Below, piece by piece: positions 51,101 through 53,897 of a stretch of 64,000 bases of DNA (within the stretch, counting starts at the first letter, position 1; each line of letters opens with the position of its first letter). This DNA is from Lineus longissimus (taxonomy: Eukaryota; Nemertea; Pilidiophora; Heteronemertea; Lineidae). A program made the translations under genes and the position numbers. The notes beneath the pieces were generated by a model. It was not told the DNA's origin. It was given only the letters and a program-made list of their open reading frames with translations, and did no database searches. The stretch is from assembly GCF_910592395.1 (NCBI RefSeq), contig NC_088312.1:15573792-15637791 (forward strand), in the 5' to 3' direction.

Positions 51101-52716
51101 TTGACTGCTGGAATCTCAACTGCCCAGAGCTAGCTTGTGAGAAGACGGTTCAACTAGAAGGCGAATGCTGCCCGAGATGTCAAAATGATAATCCTTGCCA
51201 GCGACCAGCCCGCAAGCATGACAACACAAGTGCTACTTGTAACTACAACACAACTTCATATAAAGATGGAGCTACTTGGCATTTATCGAGAAGTCATCAT
51301 GACTGTACACTTTGTGAATGCAGGGTATGTCGATTGCCTCGAACTTCATAACAGTTTTAAAGTGGTCAAACTAGAGCAAGAGATATATGACTTTCATTCA
51401 TTGTGTTCGAGCATTTTATCTAAAACACATTGATATGAATCAAACTAAAGTTGGGTTAAAGGTTCTGTCTACCTATCACAGAAGAAGAATGACAATATCT
51501 TTTTTCAGACCAGTGCAAACTGGTCTTTCCAATTAGCATTGATCCCCAACATTGCCCAATGAGCCATCCTCCTTACAGTGATGTACAACACACTGATGTG
51601 TCTCTGTACTAAAATCTAGACCAGGCGCCACCTGACAGTTGTGATTTTACAGAGACCCAACAGTGCAAATTTGAATTCTATCCCACCTCAAAAACGAGTT
51701 GTCCTCCCAAAACTCCTTCCGCTGAACCCAACACACCATGCTTTATCTTAAACGCACCATCTGTATCTCAATTTAAAAGATGGCTGGTGCAAACTCTCGG
51801 CCCTGTGTATAATACATGCAACAATGCTATTGAGGTGTTTTTGAATGGGTAACACAACCGCTTGATTCTATTCCAATTCGCAAATGAAGTGAGAGATGGT
51901 GAACAAAACAAGGCACATTCTGTTTAGTATAGGAGGCAGATCGTTGGTCAATGACATACATGTACTTACAGTTGAGTTTTCATTAAAGTCATCCTTTAAC
52001 ATGTTTAAAGCCTTTACTCTCTCGGAACATACTGTGTAGACACAATTTAGCTGGTTTTGGTGTGTCTATTTCACATATTAGGCCTATAACACATATCATA
52101 GGCTTTTGAACAGGCACACTTCAACCATTGTCAACTCGCTAAATTGTGCCAAAACTGTATTTTACTTTGGTATATTATAAAGACACAACATAATTCCATG
52201 GCATACTTTATGTATTGCAGGCACCCTGCTGGAGCCTTCTTATCTCTAAAATCTGTCAACTTGTTTCAGGCCAGCCATATATGTTGTTCGTACAACCCTA
52301 CATCATGCCAAGAAGCAGACGAGGAGCTAGTAGTTTCAACAGATAAGGCATCATTGTCAGAAATGCAAATCATCGAAACCGATACAGATGGAGAAACGGA
52401 TTCACGACATACAGGTCCGGCCGTCACCGACACAGGGCAGATTGGAGTGGGAATGTCAGACTCCAGTGACTTGAGTGTTGTATCTGCATCAGAACATATT
52501 TCAGACTCTTTATCTGGAGGAAGTCAAACTCCAGAAAACACAGGGGACTCTTTGAGCCCAGACAGGGTGAGACAGTCAGCATCAGACGGGACTGAAAAAA
52601 CTGCCAGGTCATCGAAAGATGGTAGTAGTTCGCTGGCTGTATCACCTGTACCTCAGTCAACATGGACTGATGGGTTATCTAGGTTATTAAATGTGACGAG
52701 TAGCCGGAAGCCATGA
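11011..52716 (+). CDS. NELL: NELL-family secreted EGF/VWC protein, 18 exons, 5' end outside window
   Basis: The spliced exons give 888 residues and a stop. Order, counting from the first full codon in the window: second part of the TSPN/laminin-G domain (1-165), heptad-like coiled coil (about 172-206), two VWC modules (about 207-334), six EGF modules (335-577), VWC modules (578-about 757) and a Ser-rich tail (about 758-888). All splice junctions are AG/GT with compatible phases. In vertebrates NELL1 and NELL2 are secreted oligomeric glycoproteins of about 810 residues; NELL2 acts as an axon-guidance ligand for Robo3 and NELL1 in bone formation. The invertebrate role here is unknown. The signal peptide and about 80 N-terminal residues are missing and must lie in exons before 11,011. 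Whether the gene is pre-duplication to NELL1/NELL2 is an inference. No frameshift or premature stop interrupts the frame, so the gene looks intact. Confidence 0.95.
11162..11742. other. NELL intron a-b (581 bp) with one MITE
   Basis: Consensus splice ends. It holds the TIR element listed separately and otherwise nothing recognised. Confidence 0.8.
11361..11581. mobile_element. TA-flanked MITE with about 26-bp TIRs
   Basis: The left end begins TACTCTCAACTCGGCTCTAT and the right end is ATAGAGCTGAGTTGAGAGTA. They are reverse complements with one mismatch and extend inward to a shared CTGGTCTTATAG string. The outermost TA fits a Tc1/mariner-type target duplication. It is 221 bp long with no open frame, inside the first visible NELL intron. 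Confidence 0.7.
11743..12013 (+). CDS. NELL: NELL exon b: TSPN/LamG core
   Basis: A 271-bp exon after TTTTCATTTCAG, ending AGG|GTGAGT, a consensus donor. It completes the split Arg codon and encodes 90 further residues, including [10 protein letters not shown], the [10 protein letters not shown] strand, the [13 protein letters not shown] motif, and SLWLGQR. These are hallmark NELL LamG strings. The cysteine in VDCNR pairs in the family with the one in QCPN of the next exon. The reading frame stays open into the intron but diverges from the family at the donor. Confidence 0.96.
12014..12550. other. NELL intron b-c (537 bp)
   Basis: An open frame runs across most of it (to about 12,527) without any resemblance to NELL or another family I know. 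The flanking exons join in phase without it. I see no repeat or RNA gene. Confidence 0.7.
12551..12623 (+). CDS. NELL: NELL exon c: end of LamG domain
   Basis: A 73-bp exon from TTTTCCAG|GGTACG to ACACAG|GTAAATG. It encodes [21 protein letters not shown], truncated here, followed by LDT. This corresponds to the final LamG strand of NELL proteins (GIIQDxKI...QCPN). It leaves one base for the next exon. Confidence 0.95.
12624..12959. other. NELL intron c-d (336 bp)
   Basis: Donor GTAAATG and acceptor CCATTGCAG. It includes a short purine-rich GGAGGGG stretch near 12,852. Nothing else was recognised. Confidence 0.75.
12960..13042 (+). CDS. NELL: NELL exon d: CPTC linker and start of coiled coil
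   Basis: An 83-bp exon between CCATTGCAG and a GTAAGTG donor. It encodes [20 protein letters not shown] and continues into [13 protein letters not shown] and the following amphipathic helix match the oligomerisation region of vertebrate NELLs, where hydrophobic residues at heptad spacing form a coiled coil. Confidence 0.94.
13043..13842. other. NELL intron d-e (800 bp)
   Basis: No gene or well-defined repeat. The last 43 bp contain a perfect 21-bp tandem duplication of the branch and pyrimidine-tract region. Confidence 0.75.
13800..13842 (+). repeat. Duplicated acceptor tract of NELL exon e
   Basis: The 21-bp unit AACCTCTATATTCTCATTTC plus A occurs twice head to tail. Only the second copy is followed by G and creates the AG acceptor; the first reads TTTCAAAC. 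Confidence 0.85.
13843..13974 (+). CDS. NELL: NELL exon e: coiled-coil end and first half of VWC1
   Basis: A 132-bp, phase-0 exon ending TGTAGG|GTAAGA. It encodes [20 protein letters not shown], then the VWC half-module with YRDGESW, KCQRCTC and R. CXCXXXC at the start and CXXCXC before the donor are the standard VWC cysteine pattern. Its acceptor region is a 21-bp tandem duplication. Confidence 0.95.
13975..15515. other. NELL intron e-f (1.5 kb)
   Basis: About half of it is the dispersed repeat at 14,359-15,180. The rest has CATCAT microsatellite-like sequence near 14,010 and no gene. Confidence 0.75.
14359..15180 (+). repeat. Dispersed repeat, AGCTCAGCTGA subfamily, short copy
   Basis: It starts TTTTTAGCTCAGCTGACAAA, whose first part can pair with the following CAGCAGAGCT. 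It contains CACGTTTTGTAACCGTAAGA and AATTTGACCTACTCTTCAAG, and ends CTGAGCGCCAGGTCCTTCG plus ATCTCTTGTTAT. The same ends bound the 1.7-kb copy in the next intron. No protein is encoded. Confidence 0.6.
15516..15606 (+). CDS. NELL: NELL exon f: second half of VWC1
   Basis: A 91-bp exon following TTGTATTGCAG and ending CTCA|GTAAGT. It encodes [20 protein letters not shown] and then [10 protein letters not shown]. The C..CPPLDC...GKCCKFC pattern is the C-terminal half of a VWC domain (compare CPPLNC...GQCCKVC in vertebrate NELL). Confidence 0.95.
15607..18045. other. NELL intron f-g (2.4 kb)
   Basis: Mostly occupied by the long dispersed repeat at 15,977-17,666. Nothing recognisable in the remainder. 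Confidence 0.75.
15977..17666 (+). repeat. Dispersed repeat, AGCTCAGCTGA subfamily, long copy
   Basis: It begins TTTTAGCTCAGCTGACTAAG and ends CTCAGCTGAGCGCCAGGCCC plus TTGGGCCTCTTGTTA, matching both ends of the 14.4-kb copy. It has a CATC microsatellite at 16,040-16,060. The middle differs from the short copy and has no convincing coding frame, so this may be a longer relative or a copy carrying an insertion. Confidence 0.5.
18046..18143 (+). CDS. NELL: NELL exon g: first half of VWC2
   Basis: A 98-bp exon after TCAATCCATTCCAG, ending TGTCAG|GTACGTC. It completes an Arg codon and encodes [17 protein letters not shown], then a basic [14 protein letters not shown]. The CXXCXC ending marks a VWC half-module. 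The basic stretch RSPSRRP is denser than I recall in vertebrate copies. Confidence 0.93.
18144..18870. other. NELL intron g-h (727 bp)
   Basis: No gene, repeat or RNA recognised. The open frame at 18,246-18,494 has no family match. Confidence 0.7.
18871..18976 (+). CDS. NELL: NELL exon h: second half of VWC2
   Basis: A 106-bp exon from CTTTTGCAG to TGCAAAG|GTAGGTG. It encodes [20 protein letters not shown], then [23 protein letters not shown] and ECCEVCK match the NELL VWC2 end. It leaves phase 1, the phase shared by all following EGF exon boundaries. Confidence 0.95.
18977..24232. other. NELL intron h-i (5.3 kb)
   Basis: It separates the VWC and EGF halves of the protein. It holds one hairpin MITE (21,163-21,284) and a GTCATTGACGCGCTGCCCA-type motif near 19,710, related to one near 62.0 kb. 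The stretch 21.3-24.2 kb is AT-rich with no recognised feature. Confidence 0.7.
21163..21284. mobile_element. Hairpin MITE, GTATTGGTTGTCTC family, copy 1
   Basis: The left end GTATTGGTTGTCTCCCCAGA and the right end TTGGGGAGATAACCAATAC are near-perfect inverted repeats around a core of roughly 80 bp. The whole 122 bp could fold on itself. A relative is at 46,513-46,636. Confidence 0.6.
24233..24352 (+). CDS. NELL: NELL exon i: EGF1
   Basis: A 120-bp, phase 1-1 exon (CATATTTTCAG to GAAG|GTGTGT). It encodes [20 protein letters not shown], then DTRYACQC and [12 protein letters not shown]. There are six cysteines in EGF order. It lacks the DxDEC calcium signature at the start and corresponds to the first, non-canonical EGF of NELLs (NFCAEGPKC...). 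A potential N-glycosylation site, NAT, precedes the third cysteine. Confidence 0.95.
24970..25055 (+). repeat. Possible degenerate tRNA-derived SINE trace
   Basis: The string AGCTCAGTGATGGAGCAGTG, followed by CAATCCAAAGATGTGTGTTT and AAAATCC, resembles the A-box to B-box part of tRNA-derived SINEs, with the B box decayed. It is not a functional tRNA. Confidence 0.35.
26847..27250. mobile_element. MITE-like element with TAAGGT TIRs
   Basis: The left end TAAGGTAAGGTGGTACAATT and the right end ACTGTACCATCTCACCTTA are imperfect inverted repeats (about 25 bp, a few mismatches). The 404 bp between outer ends include a 70-codon open frame without family resemblance. The terminal TA could be the target duplication. 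Confidence 0.5.
27682..27935. repeat. Tandem array, about 4 units of 60-65 bp
   Basis: Each unit has CTGTGCTGGTGATATAT or a variant, then GGTAAAGAG or a variant, then CTCTGATGTCATCC. Spacing is fairly regular and the units have diverged by about a quarter. Confidence 0.6.
29140..29458 (-). mobile_element. TTAA-flanked MITE (piggyBac-like), copy A
   Basis: TTAA (29,136-29,139) precedes CCCTTTGAAGCCTGATCTCG, and TTTCTGTGGAAACTCGGGCT plus CGAAAGGG precedes TTAA (29,459-29,462). Inverted ends starting CCCTTT next to TTAA are the piggyBac superfamily pattern. A related copy lies in the opposite orientation at 53,581-53,897. It is non-coding. Confidence 0.65.
29907..30044 (+). CDS. NELL: NELL exon j: calcium-binding EGF2
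   Basis: A 138-bp, phase 1-1 exon (TACTTTCAG to CAAG|GTAAGC). It starts [18 protein letters not shown] and continues with [16 protein letters not shown] and [14 protein letters not shown] and CxNxxxxYxC give the calcium-binding and Asp/Asn beta-hydroxylation consensus. The GGSHGHH insert between Cys1 and Cys2 is longer than I recall for vertebrate NELL EGF2. Confidence 0.95.
30547..31673. repeat. 42-bp minisatellite, about 27 units
   Basis: The unit is TTTGAGAGTACCCCCAACCT, then GTTTCAACACATTATCACTG, then TG. The right half (from about 30,970) is nearly perfect, with units of 42 bp and a few of 41 bp that lack one C. The left part decays outward. Because 42 is a multiple of three and the unit has no stop in several frames, long repetitive open frames appear on both strands. 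They have no start context or splice support, and I treat them as non-coding. Confidence 0.93.
33045..33165 (+). repeat. 3' fragment of AGCTCACC-type dispersed repeat
   Basis: It contains TATTTGATTTGACTTACTTC, TCAAGGGCGG and the characteristic end GGTGAGCACAATGGCCCCTG plus GCC. Plus orientation, with only the tail kept. Confidence 0.5.
33253..33375 (+). CDS. NELL: NELL exon k: calcium-binding EGF3
   Basis: A 123-bp, phase 1-1 exon (TATCTTTCAG to AAAG|GTAGGG). It encodes [18 protein letters not shown], then [20 protein letters not shown] and TCK. It matches the NELL module EHDECGSGQHNCDENA closely. HNEC with [10 protein letters not shown] keeps the calcium-binding pattern. Confidence 0.96.
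33376..33893. other. NELL intron k-l (518 bp)
   Basis: About half is a SINE-like sequence in minus orientation. Splice ends are consensus. Confidence 0.75.
33590..33845 (-). repeat. tRNA-derived SINE-like repeat, minus orientation
   Basis: Read on the minus strand it starts with a tRNA-like part: GATCAGTGCTATTGCGTTTA, then AGAGCGCCGG, then a decayed B box. It continues into a conserved-looking body seen on the plus strand as GGTACCCATTATACTCCAGG and GTGTCTTGCTGAAGGAC. This layout is familiar from widespread invertebrate and fish SINEs. It is old, with no tail or target duplication seen. Confidence 0.5.
33894..33989 (+). CDS. NELL: NELL exon l: EGF4, compact non-calcium type
   Basis: A 96-bp, phase 1-1 exon (CATTTCAG to ATAG|GTATGT). 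It encodes [20 protein letters not shown], then [12 protein letters not shown]. This is the short Notch/tenascin-like EGF of NELLs (CEEGCRYGGTCVAPNKC). The string CLHGGTC fits the O-fucosylation consensus C-x4-S/T-C between Cys2 and Cys3. Confidence 0.95.
   Translation, partial: PLVKRVVCMVGLVLPPIPASVAMDSEGNFVK
34231..35213 (+). repeat. AGCTCACC-type dispersed repeat, copy at 34 kb
   Basis: It begins TTTGGCTCACCGTTAGGGGA with a TCG microsatellite after it. Three tandem-like segments, each with TCTTAACCNCTAAAGCTNTG, CACCAGGGGGCC and TTCAAGGTCACAGAGGTCAA or variants, lead to the end GGTGAGCACAATGGCCCCTG. Non-coding, plus orientation. Confidence 0.7.
35325..35500 (+). repeat. 3' part of GCATAC/AACTCAAGAACC repeat family
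   Basis: The strings TTCCCTATCGATTTATGACC, GGCTGCCAGGCTGCCATCTT and GTGACAGCCAGAAACA also occur in order at 50,070-50,200 and in part at 58,790-58,900. Only the 3' part is present here. Confidence 0.55.
35652..35828. repeat. Left inverted terminal repeat of DIRS-like element
   Basis: It is inverted relative to 43,121-43,293 with only a handful of differences (for example ACAACCTCTG here, ACAGCCTCTG in the complement of the right copy). It starts ATTTTATGTCGTTCATACTC. Confidence 0.9.
36061..37190 (+). repeat. AGCTCACC-type repeat nested in the DIRS-like element
   Basis: It starts TTAGCTCACCTCTTAGCAGA, whose AGCTCACCTC pairs with the GAGGTGAGCT just downstream. A GTC/CGT microsatellite (36,103-36,160) follows, then the family strings CACGTTTCGTAACTGTTAG and CTTTTCAAGGTCACAGAGGT, and the end GAGGTGAGCACAATGGCCCT plus GGCCATTTC. 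It lies between the left terminal repeat and the first open frame of the retrotransposon. It is the longest copy in the window. Confidence 0.75.
37225..39245 (+). pseudogene. DIRS-like ORF1 (gag-like), broken
   Basis: The first part (frame of 37,225) is Pro/Gly-rich and of low complexity. The second part (frame of 38,172) includes [20 protein letters not shown] and, after a TGA at 38,676-38,678 in the same frame, [17 protein letters not shown] and [12 protein letters not shown]. The latter resembles the conserved C-terminal region of DIRS gag-like proteins. At least one frame change near 38,200 and one stop separate the parts. The likely start is ATG at 37,225. Role in the living element: presumed nucleoprotein coat. 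Family resemblance is from memory, so the assignment rests mostly on position. Confidence 0.7.
39339..41315 (+). pseudogene. DIRS-like ORF2: reverse transcriptase, RNase H, MT-like domain, broken
   Basis: RT motifs appear in order: [34 protein letters not shown] and the catalytic YLDD (40,227-40,238). RNase H follows with [17 protein letters not shown] and SDNST, then [15 protein letters not shown]. The DIRS-typical methyltransferase-like domain has [17 protein letters not shown] and [11 protein letters not shown]. Defects: TAG at 40,050-40,052, a frame change between about 40,320 and 40,375, TGA at 40,888-40,890, a frame change at a nine-G run (40,893-40,901), and TAG at 40,944-40,946. The enzyme would copy element RNA in the active family; this copy cannot make it. 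Confidence 0.9.
41420..42507 (+). pseudogene. DIRS-like ORF3: tyrosine recombinase, broken
   Basis: The N-terminal helical part has [15 protein letters not shown] and a [13 protein letters not shown] segment. The catalytic part has [11 protein letters not shown] (first Arg), [15 protein letters not shown] (His-x-x-Arg at 42,322-42,333) and [12 protein letters not shown] with the candidate nucleophile Tyr at 42,427-42,432. Defects: TAG at 41,819-41,821 and a frame change near 42,080-42,130. The open frame starts upstream at 41,051 and overlaps ORF2 in another frame, as in other DIRS elements. The enzyme would integrate the circular DNA by site-specific recombination. Confidence 0.9.
42971..43066. 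repeat. Internal complementary region of DIRS-like element
   Basis: Bases 42,971-43,011 are the exact reverse complement of the first 41 bp of the element (35,652-35,692). Bases of about 43,011-43,066 are the near-exact reverse complement of its last 55 or so bp. In DIRS models this region templates joining of the two ends into a circle. Confidence 0.92.
43121..43320. repeat. Right inverted terminal repeat of DIRS-like element
   Basis: Inverted relative to the left repeat, with an extra terminal stretch of about 27 bp (ATGACATTTCCACAGGGAAT plus GGAAAAT) that the left end lacks but the internal complementary region includes. Confidence 0.9.
43390..45045 (+). repeat. Satellite-like array, about 147-bp monomers, alternating A/B
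   Basis: Monomers begin near GATAACTTGAGAACNGC at about 44,050, 44,210, 44,357, 44,501, 44,640, 44,796 and 44,940, 140-160 bp apart. A-type units have TTCATTGATCCCGTCTC and GGGCAGGGGAAGGTTCC; B-type units have GCGATTGATTCTATTTTTTG and GGGTGGAG. All share CTCGGTTTTGCCACTNGGGG. An isolated A unit near 43,397 is separated by unrelated DNA. Non-coding. Confidence 0.75.
45182..46061. mobile_element. Foldback transposon with CATTTCGCCTAC tandem arms, 8-bp TSD
   Basis: The left end GGTTTATCGCCATTTCGCC and the complement of the right end, GGTGTATCACCATTTCGCC, form terminal inverted repeats. The left arm (to about 45,380) is an imperfect tandem array of a roughly 16-bp unit containing CATTTCGCCTAC. 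The right arm (45,835-46,061) is the inverted counterpart (GTAGGCGAAATG). TTCTATTT directly flanks both ends (45,174-45,181 and 46,062-46,069). The roughly 450-bp core has no coding frame of note. The architecture recalls FB/Galileo-type foldback elements, and an 8-bp duplication is typical of hAT-like transposases; the family is unassigned. Confidence 0.8.
46146..46286 (+). CDS. NELL: NELL exon m: calcium-binding EGF5
   Basis: A 141-bp, phase 1-1 exon (CTGTCTTCAG to CGAG|GTATGT). It begins [18 protein letters not shown], then [15 protein letters not shown] and [14 protein letters not shown]. The CVNLPGWY string is nearly diagnostic for NELL EGF5. The exon sits only 77 bp downstream of the target duplication of a foldback transposon and 12.2 kb from the previous exon. 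Confidence 0.97.
46513..46636. mobile_element. Hairpin MITE, GTATTGRTTGTCTC family, copy 2
   Basis: The left end GGTATTGATTGTCTCACTAA pairs with the right end GGTGAGACAACCAATACC. Inner parts also pair (CAGGTGGAGCTGAAAT with ATTTTAGCTCCACC), so almost the whole 124 bp folds. Related in its ends to 21,163-21,284. Confidence 0.65.
46662..47370 (+). repeat. AGCTCACC-type dispersed repeat, copy at 46.7 kb
   Basis: It starts TTTTGGCTCACCATAGGGGA, contains GTCGTCGTCGTCC, CACCAGGGGGCCAAAA and TTTTCAAGGTCACAGAGGTC, and ends GAGGTGAGCACAATGGCCCC. Same order as the 34-kb copy. It begins about 25 bp after the hairpin MITE. Confidence 0.7.
47946..48056 (+). CDS. NELL: NELL exon n: calcium-binding EGF6
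   Basis: A 111-bp, phase 1-1 exon (ATATTCCAG to CAGA|GTAAGC). It encodes [18 protein letters not shown], then [19 protein letters not shown]. It corresponds to the last, shortened EGF of NELLs, where the loop between Cys5 and Cys6 is brief (CLCPSGPSC in vertebrates). Confidence 0.94.
48057..48627. other. NELL intron n-o (571 bp)
   Basis: Forty percent of it is the TTAA element at 48,330-48,560, whose end is only about 65 bp from the acceptor of exon o. Confidence 0.75.
48330..48560. mobile_element. TTAA-flanked MITE, CTCTNTCAGCC ends
   Basis: TTAA (48,326-48,329) precedes CTCTTTCAGCC, and GGCTGACAGAG precedes TTAA (48,561-48,564). The ends are inverted repeats with one mismatch. It is 231 bp and non-coding. 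The TTAA target fits piggyBac-type insertion, although the ends differ from the CCCTTT family. Confidence 0.6.
48628..48710 (+). CDS. NELL: NELL exon o: first half of VWC3
   Basis: An 83-bp exon from TAACTTTTCAG to CATGCAAA|GTATGC. It encodes [20 protein letters not shown], then NCHICSCK. It ends CXXCXC like the other VWC first halves. The site NGT is a possible N-glycosylation site. Confidence 0.93.
48838..49570 (+). repeat. AGCTCACC-type dispersed repeat, copy at 49 kb
   Basis: Decayed start TGGTTCACTGTAGGGAGTCT, GTCCGTCGTCCGT microsatellite, TTGGCCACCAGTGGGCCAAA, CAAGATCACAGAGGTCAAAT, and a decayed end TATGAGCAGACTATGGCTTC. Plus orientation. Confidence 0.65.
49655..50246 (+). repeat. GCATAC/AACTCAAGAACC dispersed repeat, copy at 49.7 kb
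   Basis: It begins TGTACCCCTGCTCAACGAAG. It contains AACTCAAGAACCACTCGTCT, CCAAATCGAAGATGGCTGCC and TGAGTGACAGACCTGAAGC, and ends GATTCGCCTCAATTGCGTTC. Several AACTC(A/G)AGAACC segments recur about 130 bp apart. A close copy is at 58,345-58,905 in the same orientation. Confidence 0.7.
50353..50523 (+). CDS. NELL: NELL exon p: VWC3 second half and VWC4 first half
   Basis: A 171-bp, phase 0-0 exon (TTTTTTTGCAG to TGCTTG|GTAAGA). It encodes [26 protein letters not shown], a [18 protein letters not shown] stretch and [12 protein letters not shown]. This matches the CDCQNPSADLFCCPEC / YRSGDNWTHSCQQCRC arrangement of vertebrate NELLs, in which one exon also spans two half-modules. Confidence 0.95.
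50524..51090. other. NELL intron p-q (567 bp)
   Basis: Consensus ends (GTAAGACT and TGTTGCCCAG). No repeat or gene recognised. Confidence 0.8.
51091..51324 (+). CDS. NELL: NELL exon q: VWC4 second half and last VWC first half
   Basis: A 234-bp, phase 0-0 exon (TGTTGCCCAG to TGCAGG|GTATGT). It encodes [33 protein letters not shown], a linker [20 protein letters not shown] and CTLCECR. GEVDCWxLxCP and GECCPRC are NELL signatures. NTS and NTT are possible N-glycosylation sites. Confidence 0.95.
51325..52269. other. NELL intron q-r (945 bp)
   Basis: No repeat or gene recognised. The frame of the terminal exon is open back to about 52,144, but that stretch has no VWC-like sequence. Confidence 0.75.
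52270..52716 (+). CDS. NELL: NELL terminal exon r: last VWC end and Ser-rich tail
   Basis: The acceptor CTTGTTTCAG at 52,260-52,269 joins in frame to [17 protein letters not shown], equivalent to the CCSVDFEC ending of vertebrate NELL proteins. The frame then runs on for about 131 residues to TGA at 52,714-52,716. This tail has no cysteine and no membrane segment. It is rich in Ser, Thr, Asp, Glu and Gly, with repeated SxS and SD patterns, and ends near [10 protein letters not shown], which holds a possible N-glycosylation site. Vertebrate NELLs stop a few residues after the last cysteine, so this is an extension. The frame also runs upstream of the acceptor, but that part has no family match and is treated as intron. 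Confidence 0.88.
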   Translation, partial: ASHICCSYNPTSCQEADEELVVSTDKASLSEMQIIETDTDGETDSRHTGPAVTDTGQIGVGMSDSSDLSVVSASEHISDSLSGGSQTPENTGDSLSPDRVRQSASDGTEKTARSSKDGSSSLAVSPVPQSTWTDGLSRLLNVTSSRKP

Positions 52717-53205
52717 CAAACCAATAGCTAACATGTGAGATTGTGATAATATACCAAAGACGTAAGGGACCAGTAGAATACTCGGCGGTGACCTGACAGG
52801 TAGGGCACTCGCATGAAGTGCCCTGTGGAGGAACTGCAGCTTGAGCCAGCCAGTTGGAATAAGGCACCGAAACTGCATGGAGAAAAATGAATCTCTTTGT
52901 CTTCAATGTGCAATTTTTTATGCTAAACACTGTCACTGGTGGAAACCAAGCAGTCTTGTGTTGTAACAAGATCATTGGTTGCACCAAATGCCTTTTGGTT
53001 AGTAATACTGGTGGCTACCAGTATGGTGCCACTAACAGTTGAGGCTGAGTAGATGCTGATGTCAAAGAGGGGAAGTGGCTTGGTTATATTGATACCAAAT
53101 ATGCTTGTTATATCATGAGCTGCAATTGGTTGACACCAACTAGGATGCTTTGGTTCCGTTGCTTTTCACATGCCGATCCGTGTGATTGTTTACACTCAAT
53201 GTGCT

Positions 53206-53430
53206 CGCTATACGGTATACAGCATCGCTATACGGTATACAGCATCGCTGTACGGTTTACAGCATTGCTGTACAGTATACAGTATTGCTGTATGGTATAC
53301 AGTATTGCTATACAGTATACAGTAATGCTATACGGTATACAGTAACACTATACGGTATACAGCATCGCTGGACGGTATACAGTAATGCTATACGGTATAC
53401 AGCATCGCTATATGGTATACAGTATTGGTT
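53206..53430. repeat. 20-bp tandem array with GTATAC palindrome, about 11 units
   Basis: The unit is CTATACGGTATACAGCATCG, with variants GTACGG, AATG and ATTG. Each unit holds the palindrome GTATAC. The array begins about 490 bp after the NELL stop codon, probably within the 3' UTR. Confidence 0.85.
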
Positions 53431-53580
53431 TGATACCATACCAGCTGGTCATGTAAGATAAGGTGCTGCTACTTGTTGACAACATATTCCGTTTCATGAG
53501 AAAATGGCACTTAGATTTTTGTGATTTCAAACAGAAAAATGGCAGTTTAATGAAATGTTATATTTCATCTGAAACTTTAA

Positions 53581-53897
53581 CATTTGGAGCCAGAGTTTCC
53601 ACAGAAATACCACCCCTAAAGCCCGAGTTTCCAGAACAAAATGATGTTTACATAACCCCTAATGCCAAAATACTCACATAACTCAAATTTTCACCCTGGA
53701 AAACCTTATATGAAAATAATACTCTGCTACCGCACTACGTAACCAAAGTTGTCATTTGGAATACCTCAGTCTCACAAAGCTGTAATAAGTGATTAATGTG
53801 AAGGGCCGCAGAATAAGTTTTGGTTACTATTAGTCAAGATCGGGCAAACAGAGAAGTTTTTCTTTGTCAATTTAAGTCGAGCTCGGGCTTCAAAGGG
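53581..53897 (+). mobile_element. TTAA-flanked MITE (piggyBac-like), copy B
   Basis: TTAA (53,577-53,580) and TTAA (53,898-53,901) flank 317 bp. The body matches the minus strand of 29,140-29,458: GAGTTTCCACAGAAATACCA, then CAAATTTTCACCC and AAAACCTTATATGAAAAT, then TCATTTGGAATACCTCAGT, then GGCAAACAGAGAAGTTTTTC. The left terminus has decayed (CATTTGGAGCC); the right CTTCAAAGGG is intact. Confidence 0.7.
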
